A stretch of DNA of 64,000 nucleotides from CAWAXW01 sp963786155 (lineage in GTDB: Bacteria; Actinomycetota; CADDZG01; WHSQ01). Of this stretch, positions 53,271 to 64,000 are shown piece after piece. A program made the position numbers and the translations under genes. The stretch is from NCBI GenBank assembly GCA_963786155.1, contig CAWAXW010000006.1, forward strand, positions 62,001 through 126,000. The letters run 5' to 3'. Each line of letters begins with the position of its first letter. Position 1 is the stretch's first letter. The notes under the pieces were generated by a model. It was not told the DNA's origin, made no database searches, and worked only from the letters and a program-made list of their open reading frames with translations.

Positions 53271-53670
53271 GTTCGAGCTCGAGATCCCGCCTCGATCCAC
53301 CTACGTGGCGGGTCGTACGGCAGTCGTCTCGAACCTCGCGCGCGCTGCGGGCCTGGACGAAGAGGCTGTGGACGATCTCAAGATCGCGGTATCCGAAGCG
53401 TGCACGAACTCCGTCCTGGCACATGAAGAGGCCGGCCTCGATCAACCGATATCGATCGTGGTGGACGAAGAGGGGACGACGATCGTCGTGGAGATCGCCG
53501 ACCGGGCCCCCCAACCATCCGAGACCAGTGCCCTCGACAGCCAGGGCATCCCGACCCGCGCCGTGATGTCGATGGCACTTCTGGAGAGCCTGGTGAGACG
53601 GATGCGAGGTGACCCTCGCGACGGAGGCGGCAACCGTCTCACGCTCATCCTTCGCAGCTCGCCCGGCTAA
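53271..53670 (+). CDS. RsbW-like HATPase anti-sigma domain (no visible start)
   Basis: About 133 aa. Begins WFELEIPPRSTYVAGRTAVV, then DLKIAVSEACTNSVLAHEEA (the N-box with Glu and Asn), VEIADRAPQPSE in place of the G1 box, and MALLESLVRRMRG. This is a GHKL kinase-like anti-sigma factor, but the G1 box is weak. No ATG/GTG/TTG precedes the conserved N-terminus, so it is fused to the STAS domain or its start was lost in the break near 53,270. Confidence 0.75.
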
Positions 53671-53720
53671 CTCCGCCCTCGGCCAGGCGAGCTCCATTTG
53701 ACGTTTTGGGGCATCAAAAG

Positions 53721-53740
53721 TTAGGTTCCCTGCCTCCTAA
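53721..53740. promoter_or_regulatory. DtxR/IdeR-type metal-repressor box
   Basis: TTAGG-N10-CCTAA, three bases before the start of the DtxR-family gene. The known consensus has TTAGG and CCTAA arms nine bases apart; here there are ten, possibly due to one of the local indels. Placed for autoregulation. Confidence 0.55.
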
Positions 53741-53743
53741 ATC

Positions 53744-54422
53744 ATGGACGACAACTACTCGCGAGTCCGACGCGAAACGCTCAAGTCCATCTATCGGCTG
53801 AGCAAGGACGGCACCAGCGCACACACGGGGGCGGTAGCGGAGTCCTGGGGGTAAGCCCGGGCACCGCAACGGCCGCGGTGAAGCGCCTAGCCGAACGTGG
53901 CCTCCTCCGGCACGAGCCGCTACCGGGGGGTCGTACTCACGCGCACCGGGCGGCGGGTCGCGATCGCAGCGATACGCAGGCACCGCATCGTCGAGCGCTT
54001 CCTGTCCGACATGCTCGGTTACGCGTGGAACGAGGCCGACCGCCTCGCCGGCGCGTTCGAGCACGAGCTTCCTCAGGAAGTCGAGGACCGTCTCTTCGTC
54101 GCGTTCGAATCGTCCAGCGACCTGCCCTCACGGTTTCCCGATCCCAGACCCGGACGTCGTCGACATCCCCGACCTTCCGCCTCTCTACGCGCTCGAGCCC
54201 GGCGACATCGCGACCGTCGCCGTGCCGGGCTCGACGGAGCCCGACGTCGTCGCTTTCCTCGACACACTCGGGCTGCGACCCGGGCGTCCAGGTCGAGGTC
54301 ACCGAGAAGCATCCGTTCGACGGACCTCTCGTCTTGAAGGTCGACGGAAGTCAGCGCACGATCGGCGAGAAGGTCGCTACCCAGATCTATGTACGCCTCG
54401 AAAAGAGCAAGCAACGAACTAA
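53744..54422 (+). CDS. DtxR/MntR-family metal-dependent transcriptional repressor (at least four frame breaks)
   Basis: About 225 aa after repair. Pieces: YSRVRRETLKSIYRLSKDGT; a wing-helix VSPGTATAAVKRLAERGLL; YRGVVLTRTGRRVAIAAIRR; HRIVERFLSDMLGYAWNEAD; the family metal-site phrase TCPHGFPIPDPDV; and an SH3-like domain (LYALEPGDIATVAVPG ... GEKVATQIYV). Breaks near 53,850 (C lost), 53,920 (extra C), 54,119 (extra G) and 54,285 (extra C). The 3' end is unclear; TAA at 54420 is reached only with a further shift. Metal (iron or manganese) not determined. Confidence 0.8.
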
Positions 54423-54463
54423 GAACGGGAAAGCGGATGCGCGCCGAGAAAGGAGACATCGAG

Positions 54464-56823
<2,360 letters not shown>

Positions 56824-56828
56824 AACTT

Positions 56829-56881
56829 CCCGGGTAGGCCCGGCTTCGTGCATATGCACACAGGAGCCGGGCCCACCCGGG
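56829..56881. terminator. Long hairpin with a nested palindrome
   Basis: 17-base arms (CCCGGGTAGGCCCGGCT and its complement with one mismatch) enclose a 19-base loop, which itself contains the perfect palindrome GTGCATATGCAC (56848-56859). It begins five bases after the hppA stop and ends 15 bases before the next ATG. Probably the hppA terminator; the loop palindrome could bind a protein. Confidence 0.7.
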
Positions 56882-56895
56882 CGAACGTAGCCCCT

Positions 56896-59160
56896 ATGAA
56901 GCGTGGAATCGTTCTATTTCTCGCGGCCTTGATCATTGGTGGCTCGTTGACCCCCGCCCAGGCGGAGGCGACCGAGGTCGTCAACGGCGAGGTCTATGCC
57001 CGCATCGACGGAACCGAGCTCGTGCTCGGCAACTCGGTCGTGGAAGGCAAGTGGCACGGAGCCTTCACGGTCATCTCGCAGATGACCGACAAGCGGACGG
57101 GGCTCGTCACCCACCCGGTCCTCGACTTCGAGCTCGAGTACGCAGAGATCCCAGGCGAGTACTTCGCTGCAAACTCCCCCTTGGCGATCGAGAACATCGT
57201 CGCTATGCCCCTGCCAGGCGGGGGGATCGAAGCCACAATCACTCTGGCCGCGAACGCCGGTGACGAGGCCTCCGAGTTGGGCACGGTCACCCGCACGATC
57301 ACCGCGTTCCCGGGGATCGCCGGGTTCGAGATCCGCACCGAGGTCGGCATTCCCGGCCTCTTGACCGGTTACAACCTGGGCCGCGTCGGGCTTGCCGGCG
57401 CCTCTACAGAGATCAACAGCTTCGTCGCCGGCTACGACTGGCGCGGCAGCGACACTCCCGACTGGGAACCGTCTGCAGCTCCGTTCGGAGGCGCCCACAC
57501 GGGCGATCATCGCGAAACGCAAAGCGCGGACGCCGGTCAGAGCAACGAGGGCGAAGGCGAATGGCTGAGCATGGAAGCTCCCGATGGAAGCCATGCGTTC
57601 ATCGTCAACGAGCGTGTCGACTACGCCTCCACCCGGATGGCTTACGGGGGCGGCACGGGCGAGGCGAGTGTCGACCTGGATCAGGACCTCATCTATCTCG
57701 GTCCCTTCGAGAGCGACATCCACGTGGCGAACCCGAACCAGGTCCCGGGGCGGGCCCGAGTCATCACTCCGGGCGAACCACTGGCGCTGGAGCCCGTGTT
57801 CGTTGGGTTCGGGCTCGACGGTGACGATGAGCCGTGGCAGTACTACCGCTATCTGTCGGAGCACAGGATGCCCGACTGGGGCCGTGACGTGGTCTTCAAC
57901 TCGAATGGTGTAGACACCAACCGCATCTCGACCGGCGCAAAGGACGACATGGATCTCGGCGAGGTGCAGAAACAGGCCGCGATCGCGAAGCGACTCGGCG
58001 TCGAGACATTCATCCTCGACGATGGTTGGCAGGCAATCTCGGGGGACTGGTGCCCCGACTCTCCGGACTGTCCGGAGCCACGCGGCAAGTCGTGGCCGAC
58101 CTGCCCGGCTCCTTGCTATCGCTTCCCCGACTCGACCTTCGAGGCGGTCCGAGCTGAACTCGGCGATATGAAGCTCGGGCTGTGGATGAATCCGATGCAT
58201 TTCAATCCTGCAGCCGATGCATACAAGCGCAACCCCCAATGGAACTGCGAGCCGATCGGCGAAGGGCTGGTAGCCGCCAACCGAGCTCAGCCCGACAGCA
58301 GTAGTAACGAGGCCGGTCTCGGAACGTGGAACCCCGAGGCGACGGGGCCTGAAGGCAAGTTGATCGACTACATAGAGGGTCACGTCCGCAACGCGATCGA
58401 CAACTGGGGCGTTACCTACTTCAAGTTCGACTTCCTGGCCTGGATCGACTGCGTTGGGGTCGAGAGCGTTACTGCCTACGACTATCGAGAGTCCTTTATC
58501 CGGATGCTCGACCGTCTGATCGAAGACCACCCCACGGTCACGTTCCAGATCGACGAGACCAACGACTACCGGTTGTTCCCCTTCGAGTCCGTGGCGCGCG
58601 GCCCGTCTTGGTACGCAAACGGAGGTCCCTCAACCAACGAGGCGCTGCACAACCTCTGGGTCCTCAACCCGTGGGTGCCCGGCTACACGATCGGGCAGCA
58701 AGCGTTCGGAAAGGGCCGCGGGGAACTCTCGAATGATTACCTAATGGCGGTGGCGCTCGGCTCGCACATGACGTTCTTCACCGATCTAACCCGCTTCACT
58801 GGAGACCAGATCGAGGACGCTGCCAAGTGGACCGAGCTCTATAGGACTCATCGGGATCGCTTCGCGGCCTTCACGTATCCGTTGCTCGACGACCCGATCT
58901 CGGGGGACAACTGGACGGCGCTGCAGCCGTGGAACCCCGACGCCGGAACGGGAGCGCTGCTCGTCTTCCGTCAGGATGCCGAGGCCGCGTTGCAAACCGT
59001 TCCGCTCCGCGGCATCCGGGGCGACGGCTCCTTCGTCCTGCGCGATGCGCTGACCGATGAGGTCTTCGGAACTTTCTCTGCAGAGGAACTTCGTACGGGG
59101 ATCGATATCTCGCTACCCGACCGTCACAGCGCGAAGGTGTTGTTGATAGACCCTGCCTAG
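56896..59160 (+). CDS. Secreted GH36-like alpha-galactosidase family protein
   Basis: 754 aa. Signal peptide IVLFLAALIIGGSLTPAQAE. An N-terminal beta-sandwich domain, then a TIM barrel typical of GH36/GH27: ETFILDDGWQAISGDW, LGLWMNPMHFNP, and the nucleophile Asp in VTYFKFDFLAWID. The candidate acid/base Asp is in FQIDETNDYRLF. A C-terminal beta domain ends it. It contains extra Cys (CPDSPDCPEP, CPAPC). It would release terminal alpha-galactose or similar sugars outside the cell. ATG 56896. Overlaps the OB-fold gene stop by four bases. Confidence 0.87.
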   Translation: MKRGIVLFLAALIIGGSLTPAQAEATEVVNGEVYARIDGTELVLGNSVVEGKWHGAFTVISQMTDKRTGLVTHPVLDFELEYAEIPGEYFAANSPLAIENIVAMPLPGGGIEATITLAANAGDEASELGTVTRTITAFPGIAGFEIRTEVGIPGLLTGYNLGRVGLAGASTEINSFVAGYDWRGSDTPDWEPSAAPFGGAHTGDHRETQSADAGQSNEGEGEWLSMEAPDGSHAFIVNERVDYASTRMAYGGGTGEASVDLDQDLIYLGPFESDIHVANPNQVPGRARVITPGEPLALEPVFVGFGLDGDDEPWQYYRYLSEHRMPDWGRDVVFNSNGVDTNRISTGAKDDMDLGEVQKQAAIAKRLGVETFILDDGWQAISGDWCPDSPDCPEPRGKSWPTCPAPCYRFPDSTFEAVRAELGDMKLGLWMNPMHFNPAADAYKRNPQWNCEPIGEGLVAANRAQPDSSSNEAGLGTWNPEATGPEGKLIDYIEGHVRNAIDNWGVTYFKFDFLAWIDCVGVESVTAYDYRESFIRMLDRLIEDHPTVTFQIDETNDYRLFPFESVARGPSWYANGGPSTNEALHNLWVLNPWVPGYTIGQQAFGKGRGELSNDYLMAVALGSHMTFFTDLTRFTGDQIEDAAKWTELYRTHRDRFAAFTYPLLDDPISGDNWTALQPWNPDAGTGALLVFRQDAEAALQTVPLRGIRGDGSFVLRDALTDEVFGTFSAEELRTGIDISLPDRHSAKVLLIDPA

Positions 59161-59534
59161 CCGTGCTCGGGTCCGGGCACCAACTGGTAGTCCGGGTTCA
59201 AGATGATTGGCTCCCCGCCCGGGTCGCCCCCGATCGTCCCCTCGGCGACGAGTCCCATGCCGAGTTGGATGCCGGACAAGGACTGACGGCCCAACCATTT
59301 GACGACCATCTGTGCCGTCCCGTCGATAAGGGTCGCCTCGATCGATCCGCTTCCCTCGCGAGGATCGATCCTTATGTTCTGGATCACGCCCGCGACCTTC
59401 CCGGGCTTGCGAGGTTGGAGCTCCGCGATCGCAGTGACTCCAGGGATGCTCGATGACCACCGCCGAAGGTTCTCATCCCGCAGGTGTTCAGGAGGACGAG
59501 CGAGTTTCTCGATGAGCCTACCCAGCAGGGCCAC
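59157..59534 (-). CDS. OB-fold nucleic-acid-binding protein (Rv2694c-like)
   Basis: 125 aa. RLIEKLARPPEHLRDENLRR then PRKPGKVAGVIQNIRIDPRE, LIDGTAQMVVKWLGRQSLSG, GMGLVAEGTIGG: an OB fold similar to RecG-wedge/tRNA-binding domains. In mycobacteria the same family lies near the ceoB/ceoC Trk genes, as here. GTG 59534 is chosen because upstream frame sequence is the shadow of trkA. Role uncertain. Confidence 0.8.
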   Translation of the reverse strand: MALLGRLIEKLARPPEHLRDENLRRWSSSIPGVTAIAELQPRKPGKVAGVIQNIRIDPREGSGSIEATLIDGTAQMVVKWLGRQSLSGIQLGMGLVAEGTIGGDPGGEPIILNPDYQLVPGPEHG

Positions 59535-59595
59535 GGGGGGAGAGTATGGCAGTATCGCCCAGCATTTTTGAGGACCCTGAACCAAGGAGCGGGAG

Positions 59596-60259
59596 TTGCA
59601 TGTCGTCATAGCCGGTTGCGGCCGGGTGGGATCGGAGCTTGCGAGCAGTCTCGAGCGTCTCGGCCACTCGACGGCGGTGATCGACAAGAACGCCAAAGCA
59701 TTCAAGCGGTTGCGCGCCGACTTCAGTGGACGACAGATTCTGGGTTTCGCGTTCGATCGCGACATCTTGGAAGAAGCCGGCATCAAGGAAGCCGACGCGT
59801 TCGCTTCCGTTACGAATGGCGACAACTCCAACATCCTGTCTGCACGGGTGGCGAAGGAGCATTACCGCGTGAAGCAGGTGGTCGCGCGCATCTACGATCC
59901 GCGACGCGCCCAGATCTATCAACGGCTTGGGATCCAGACGGTTGCAACCGTGAGATGGACAACGGACCAGGTACTGCGATACCTGCTCCCCGACGAGATC
60001 CCCGTCGAGTACACGATCGACAACGGCGAGGTCGTCGTGACGGCGCTGCCGGCACCGCACGAGACTCGTCGGCAAGAGCTCCTGATCGCTGGATCTCCCG
60101 GGCCGGCGCCGCGTCATCGCGGTGAGCAGGTTCGGAGTCCCCCGGGTCCCGGACAAGGACCTGACCATCCAGGATGGTGACATCCTCCATATATCGGTCG
60201 TTCGAGGAGACGCTCCGGACCTCGCCGAAGAGCTGAAGAAGATCGAGGTCCACGAGTGA
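59596..60259 (+). CDS. TrkA/CeoB-type potassium transport regulator (one frame break)
   Basis: About 221 aa RCK protein. Rossmann start VVIAGCGRVGSELASSLERL, then AVIDKNAKAF, GFAFDRDILEEAGIKEADAF, VVARIYDPRRAQIYQRLGI. Near 60,090 the frame shifts; the rest is RRVIAVSRFGVPRVPDKDLT, ILHISVVRGDAPDLAEELKK. NAD(H)-sensing cytoplasmic subunit that gates K+ channels. TTG start 59596 after AAGGAGCGGGAG. Overlaps the next gene by four bases. Confidence 0.86.
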
Positions 60260-60933
60260 CCACGCGCAGGATGCGGATCGCGATAGCGGGAGCCGGCAAC
60301 GTGGGGCACTTCGTCGCAGCGGATCTCTCCGGTCGTGGGCATGAGGTCGTTGTGATCGAACAGAACGAAGAGCTCGTCGAGCAATTGCGCGACGAGCTCG
60401 AGGTGAACTGGGTCGTCGGCGACGGCTGCGAGCTCTACACGCTTGACGCCGCCGTCCTTTCTTCTTGCGAGGTGATGGTCGCGGCCACGGGCGACGATGA
60501 GGACAATCTCGTGATGTCGCTGCTCGCGAAGCAGGAGTTCGCAGTCCCTCGTGTCGTGGCCCGGGTCAATCACCCGGACAACCAATGGTTGTTCACCGAG
60601 TCATGGGGCGTCGATGTTGCGGTGAGCACTCCTCACCTGTTGACCTCGCTCGTCGAGGAAGCTGTCTCGGTGGGGGACCTCGTGCGGCTCCTCAGCCTCG
60701 AGCAAGGGAAGGTGGCGCTGCTCGAAGTCACGCTGGCCGAGGGCTCTCCCGCGGACGGCAAGACGATCCGGGCGCTCGAGCTCCCTCCCGACTGTTCGAT
60801 CGTCGCGGTCGTCCGCGACAGGCATGTCATCGCACCCACAGCCGAAACCCCGCTCAGGGCGGCCGACGAGGTGATGGCTCTGTCTTCGCCCGAAGCCGAG
60901 AGCGACCTGCGCCGCATCCTCACGGGCGAATAG
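60256..60933 (+). CDS. TrkA/CeoC-type potassium transport regulator
   Basis: 225 aa, unbroken. RIAIAGAGNVGHFVAADLSG, VIEQNEELVEQLRDE, VVGDGCELYTLDAAVLSSCE, VVARVNHPDNQWLFTESWGV, then an RCK-C domain (VALLEVTLAEGSPADGKTIR; HVIAPTAETPLRAADEVMAL). GTG 60256 overlaps the previous stop. The pair works with a Trk/Ktr membrane subunit, which is not in the window. Confidence 0.9.
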   Translation: MTTRRMRIAIAGAGNVGHFVAADLSGRGHEVVVIEQNEELVEQLRDELEVNWVVGDGCELYTLDAAVLSSCEVMVAATGDDEDNLVMSLLAKQEFAVPRVVARVNHPDNQWLFTESWGVDVAVSTPHLLTSLVEEAVSVGDLVRLLSLEQGKVALLEVTLAEGSPADGKTIRALELPPDCSIVAVVRDRHVIAPTAETPLRAADEVMALSSPEAESDLRRILTGE

Positions 60934-60935
60934 TT

Positions 60936-61488
60936 GTGGACCGCGACAGAGGCGTCGAACTGGTTCGGAAGTATGCCGACAAGGACACGACCGTCAGGCA
61001 TCTGATCTCCGTCGAAGGCGTGATGCGATCGTTGGCGCGCCACTTCGACGAGGACGCGGACCAGGTGGGGGCTGGCGGGTCTGTTCCACGACCTCGATCA
61101 AGACGTGACCCACGACGACCCCGACCGTCACGGGTACCAGAGCGTTGACTGGCTGAAAGCCGAAGGCTATGAGGACGAGGCGGTTCTGAACACGGTTCTC
61201 GCGCACGCCCACGAGCAGTTCCAAACGGACCTGATGTCGCGCTCGATCGTGCACGCCGATGGCGTCGCGGGCTTGCTCGTGGCCTGCGCGCTCGTCCGCC
61301 CCGACAAGGCGAATGGGATGAAGGTGTCCTCGGTCAAGAAGAAGTTGAAGGAGAAGTCCTTCGCCCCAGGTGTCGAACGCGACAAGATCCGAGGAGTGGA
61401 GGAAAAGATCGGCGTGCCGATGGACGAGTTCATCGGCGTCGCCATCGGAGGTCTCCAGGAGGTAGCGCCGGACATCGGGCTCGCCTAA
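60936..61488 (+). CDS. HD-domain phosphohydrolase (one frame break)
   Basis: About 184 aa. KDTTVRHLISVEGVMRSLARH then, past a break near 61,065 (extra G), GLAGLFHDLDQDVTHDDPDR with the HD pair, DWLKAEGYEDEAVLNTVLAH, and MSRSIVHADGVAGLLVACAL. A single-domain cytoplasmic HD hydrolase of a type found widely in bacteria; substrate (nucleotide) unknown. GTG 60936 starts two bases after the TrkA stop, so same operon. Confidence 0.8.
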
Positions 61489-61494
61489 GAGGCA

Positions 61495-62130
61495 CTACTT
61501 CCCGTCCGTCGAAGCCAACTCTTCGACCCGCTTCTGCTGTTTGCGCCGGCGCAGGTACCAGACCACTGCCGCTCCGATCACGAGGCCTCCGATGATCAAC
61601 GTCGGGATGTCGAAGTAGTCGAGCACCTTCTCCCAGTTGTCCTCGACGACCACGCCGATCCACGTCAAGTGCGAAGGTCCACGGGATCACGCCGAGGAAC
61701 GTGTAGAGGGTGAACTTGCCGAACGGCATCCGGGCGATGCCGGCGGGAACCGAGATGAATGTACGGATCGACGGGCAGCATGCGAGAGAAGAAGGTCGCG
61801 GCGTCGCCGTACTTCTCCCACCAGATCTCCGCCTTGTCGATGTCGTGGCTGCGGATCAGGACGTACTTGCCGTAGCGATCCAGGAGGGCCCGCCCGTAGC
61901 GACGACCCAGTCCGTAGGCGATCCAGGATCCGACGAGGTTGCCGAGGACTCCGGCGGCCACGACCAAGCCAGAACTCCAGGCGGCCGTCGGCCGCGTACC
62001 AACCTCCCACCAGCATCGTGACCTCGCTGGGGAACGGGATGCAGGCCGACTCGACCAGCATGAGCAGGAAGATCGCCAAGTAGCCGTAGTCGGTGACCAA
62101 ATCTTCCATGAAGGAGATCAGGGCTTCCAC
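61495..62130 (-). CDS. DedA-family membrane protein (three frame breaks)
   Basis: About 211 aa. ALISFMEDLVTDYGYLAIFL then SACIPFPSEVTMLVGGWYAA (the family's E-F-P-like signature), GVLGNLVGSWIAYGLGRRYG, FFSRMLPVIRTFISVPAGIA, GKFTLYTFLGVIPWTFALTW. Breaks near 61,975 (extra T on the coding strand), 61,769 and 61,666 (extra G on the coding strand each). DedA proteins move lipid carriers across the membrane. GTG 62130. Confidence 0.84.
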
Positions 62131-62298
62131 GGGCGGCACCTTAAATGGCCGGCTCCAGGGCTCTCGGGAGGGGCGTGGGAAGGGTCCGGGTCGACTTGGC
62201 GTTAGCTTGACAGCGGCCTCAGGGAGGTGCGATAAGGACCCGCTCCCCTGGGAACAAGCCGATAGAGCGGGGCTCCCAGCCCGCCGGTGAGGAGTTTC

Positions 62299-64000
62299 GT
62301 GCCCAAGAACCTCGTGATCGTCGAGTCGCCTGCCAAGGCGAAGACGATCGAGAAATACATGGGCAAGGACTACAAGGTCCTGGCCTCGGTCGGCCACGTC
62401 CGCGACCTCCCGAAGTCGGACTTCGGCGTCGAGTGCAACGGCGACGTCAACATCAAGTACGAGCAGCTGCGCCTCCTCGAAGAAGGCCGTGACGGCCATC
62501 CGCAAGGCTGCTCAAGGAAGCCGAGACGGTCTGGCTCGCGACCGACCCCGACCGTGAGGGCGAAGCGATCGCGTGGCACGTTGCCGAGCTACTCAAGGTC
62601 CCGGCCGGAACGGCCAACAGGGTGACCTTCAACGAGATCACCAAGCGCGCCGTCACCAGGCGTTCGAGAATCCCCGCGAGATCGACATGGCCCTCGTCGA
62701 CGCGCAACAGGCTCGCCGCGCCGTCGACCGCATCGTCGGCTACAAGCTGTCGCCGCTGCTGTGGCGCAACGTGGGTCCGAACCTCTCGGCCGGCCGCGTC
62801 CAGAGCGCGGCTCTGCTTCTCGTCGTCGAGCGCGAGCGCGAGATCCGCGCCTTCAACGCGCAGGAGTTCTGGGACATCACCGCGAAGCTCGCGACCGGGT
62901 GCCGGCGAGGTCTTCCCTGCGATGCACCCGATCGGCGAGAAGGAGAAGTTCTCGCTCCCCAACGAAGACGACGGCGACCGAGCTCGTCGAGCGGGTCAGG
63001 CCCGGCCCTTGGGTCGTGACCGCGGTTCGCAAGACCGAACGCAAGAAGAGCCCACCCGCGCCCTTCAAGACCTCGACACTGCAGCAGGCCGCGTCCAGCA
63101 AGCTCGGCTTCCCGGCATGGAAGACGATGAAGGTCGCTCAGAGCCTCTACGAGGCCGGGCACATCACCTACATGCGTACCGACTCGACGAACCTTTCGAA
63201 CGACGCGCTCGGCGAGATCGGCAACGTGGTCGAGAACCAGTTCGAGAAGGACTATCACCAGGTTCGCAAGTTCTCCGCGAAGACGAAGGGCGCCCAGGAG
63301 GCGCACGAAGCCATCCGTCCCTCCAACGTGGCCGCTCTCCCCAAAGAGTTGAGAGGCCAGATCGACTCCGGACGAGGTCGAGCCTCTACGAGATGATCTG
63401 GCAGCGCACGATGGCATCGCAGATGGCCGAGGCTGTCTACGACGCAACCTCGGTCGACATCGATTAGCAACGAGGTCACGTTCCGCGCGACCGGTCAGAT
63501 CCTCAAGTTCGACGGTTTCATGCGCGTCTACCTCGAGCGCGGTGACGACGAACCGGAAGAGGTCGAAGGGCTGCTTCCCGATCTCGACGAGGGCCAGGTG
63601 CTGGATCTGCGTGAGCTGCGAGCCCGAGCAGCACTTCACTCAGCCCCCGCCGCGCTACACCGAGGCAACCCTCGTCAAGAAGATGGAGAGAGGTCGGCAT
63701 CGGGCGGCCGTCGACCTATGCACCGACCGTGCGGCTCCTGAACGATCGCGACGTACGTCCGCACCGAGAGCCGCAGGCTCTTCCCGACCACGCGGGGCGA
63801 GGTCGTGACCGAGCTGCTCGAGGCCCACTTCAACGAGATCGTCGATCTCGAGTTCACCGCCCGCATGGAGGAGGACCTCGACGAGATCGCCGAGGGCGCC
63901 AAGTCGATGGGTCCGGTGGTCTGCTCATTCCTGTCGTCGTTCACGACTCACGTCGACGAGCAGAAGGACAAGATGAGCCGCCCCGAGCGGCCGACCGACC
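62299..64000 (+). CDS. topA: DNA topoisomerase I, 5' part (many frame breaks, runs off the window)
   Basis: Type IA topoisomerase relaxing negative supercoils. Toprim domain: VIVESPAKAKTIEKYMG, VGHVRDLPKSDFGV, VWLATDPDREGEAIAWHVAE. Then VDAQQARRAVDRIVGYKLSP and SAGRVQSAALLLVVERERE. Catalytic Tyr in GHITYMRTDSTNLS, followed by AHEAIRPS and GIGRPSTYAPTV. At least nine one-base breaks (near 62,480, 62,507, 62,655, 62,898, 62,975, 63,370, 63,462, 63,627, 63,690 and 63,753). GTG 62299 is the start (PKNLVIVESP). The C-terminal zinc region lies beyond the window. Confidence 0.9.

Noticed and set aside
62299..64000. topA as a true pseudogene
   Set aside because: topA is essential, every conserved motif is present in one of the frames, and neighbouring unrelated genes show the same kind of one-base break.

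Overview
The window looks like a high-GC chromosomal piece from an uncultured, probably deep-branching member of the Actinomycetota. Evidence: a WhiB regulator; a DtxR-type repressor; a Flp/Tad pilus locus in the same gene order as the mycobacterial Rv3661-Rv3654c block (HAD phosphatase, Ssd/CpaE, CpaF, TadB/C, DUF4244 pilin, TadE, Rv3654c-like); a TrkA pair next to an OB-fold gene, as around mycobacterial ceoB/ceoC; and many GTG/TTG starts. No rRNA operon, prophage or insertion sequence was seen. The only RNA gene recognised is a selenocysteine tRNA.

Layout. 0-3.4 kb: end of a UDP-glucuronate decarboxylase gene, a block of eight 17-bp repeats, a secreted CocE-type hydrolase and whiB. 3.4-14.1 kb: a tandem cluster of very large secreted proteins built from one shared N-terminal architecture but with different C-terminal modules (Ig-like pairs, RTX calcium repeats, a single Ig-like domain). 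I do not recognise this family as a named system, and it is the strongest candidate for something undescribed. 14-20 kb: metF-like, a membrane-anchored ECF sigma factor, YjbQ, a polyprenyl diphosphate synthase, an HPF-like protein, a GT4 glycosyltransferase and an HD-GYP protein. 20-26 kb: secreted beta-propeller and M28 peptidase genes, PAC2, a SigH-type sigma factor, tRNA-Sec and a VapBC module. 26-37.3 kb: secreted esterase, ParB-like protein, a Tat-exported isomerase-like protein with a subtilase, a spermidine-synthase-like membrane protein, and an LPFTG surface protein with a roughly 60-residue polyproline stalk. 37.4-44.5 kb: two EamA transporters, HtpX, an ECF sigma factor, Ogt, another beta-propeller and an NlpC/P60 endopeptidase. 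44.5-49.5 kb: Tad pilus locus behind a CRP-like palindrome, ending in an unusual TadE-like/VanY-type fusion. 49.6-64 kb: M3 peptidase, LCP protein, STAS/anti-sigma pair, DtxR repressor with its own box, proton-pumping pyrophosphatase, GH36 glycosidase, TrkA pair, HD protein, DedA and the start of topA.

Functional theme. The region is rich in exported and envelope functions: sortase substrate, Tad pili, LCP and NlpC/P60 wall enzymes, several secreted hydrolases, and the large modular surface proteins. The regulators present (two ECF sigma factors, a SigH-type sigma factor, WhiB, STAS/HATPase) suggest stress- or envelope-responsive control.

Quality caveat. Roughly 35 single-base frame breaks interrupt otherwise intact and mostly conserved genes (topA, hppA, htpX, trkA and others). 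They are dense from 53.7 kb onward and almost absent from 14-20, 26-37 and 42-48 kb. I treat them as assembly or base-calling errors. Genes are given at full intended length, with the break positions stated in each entry.
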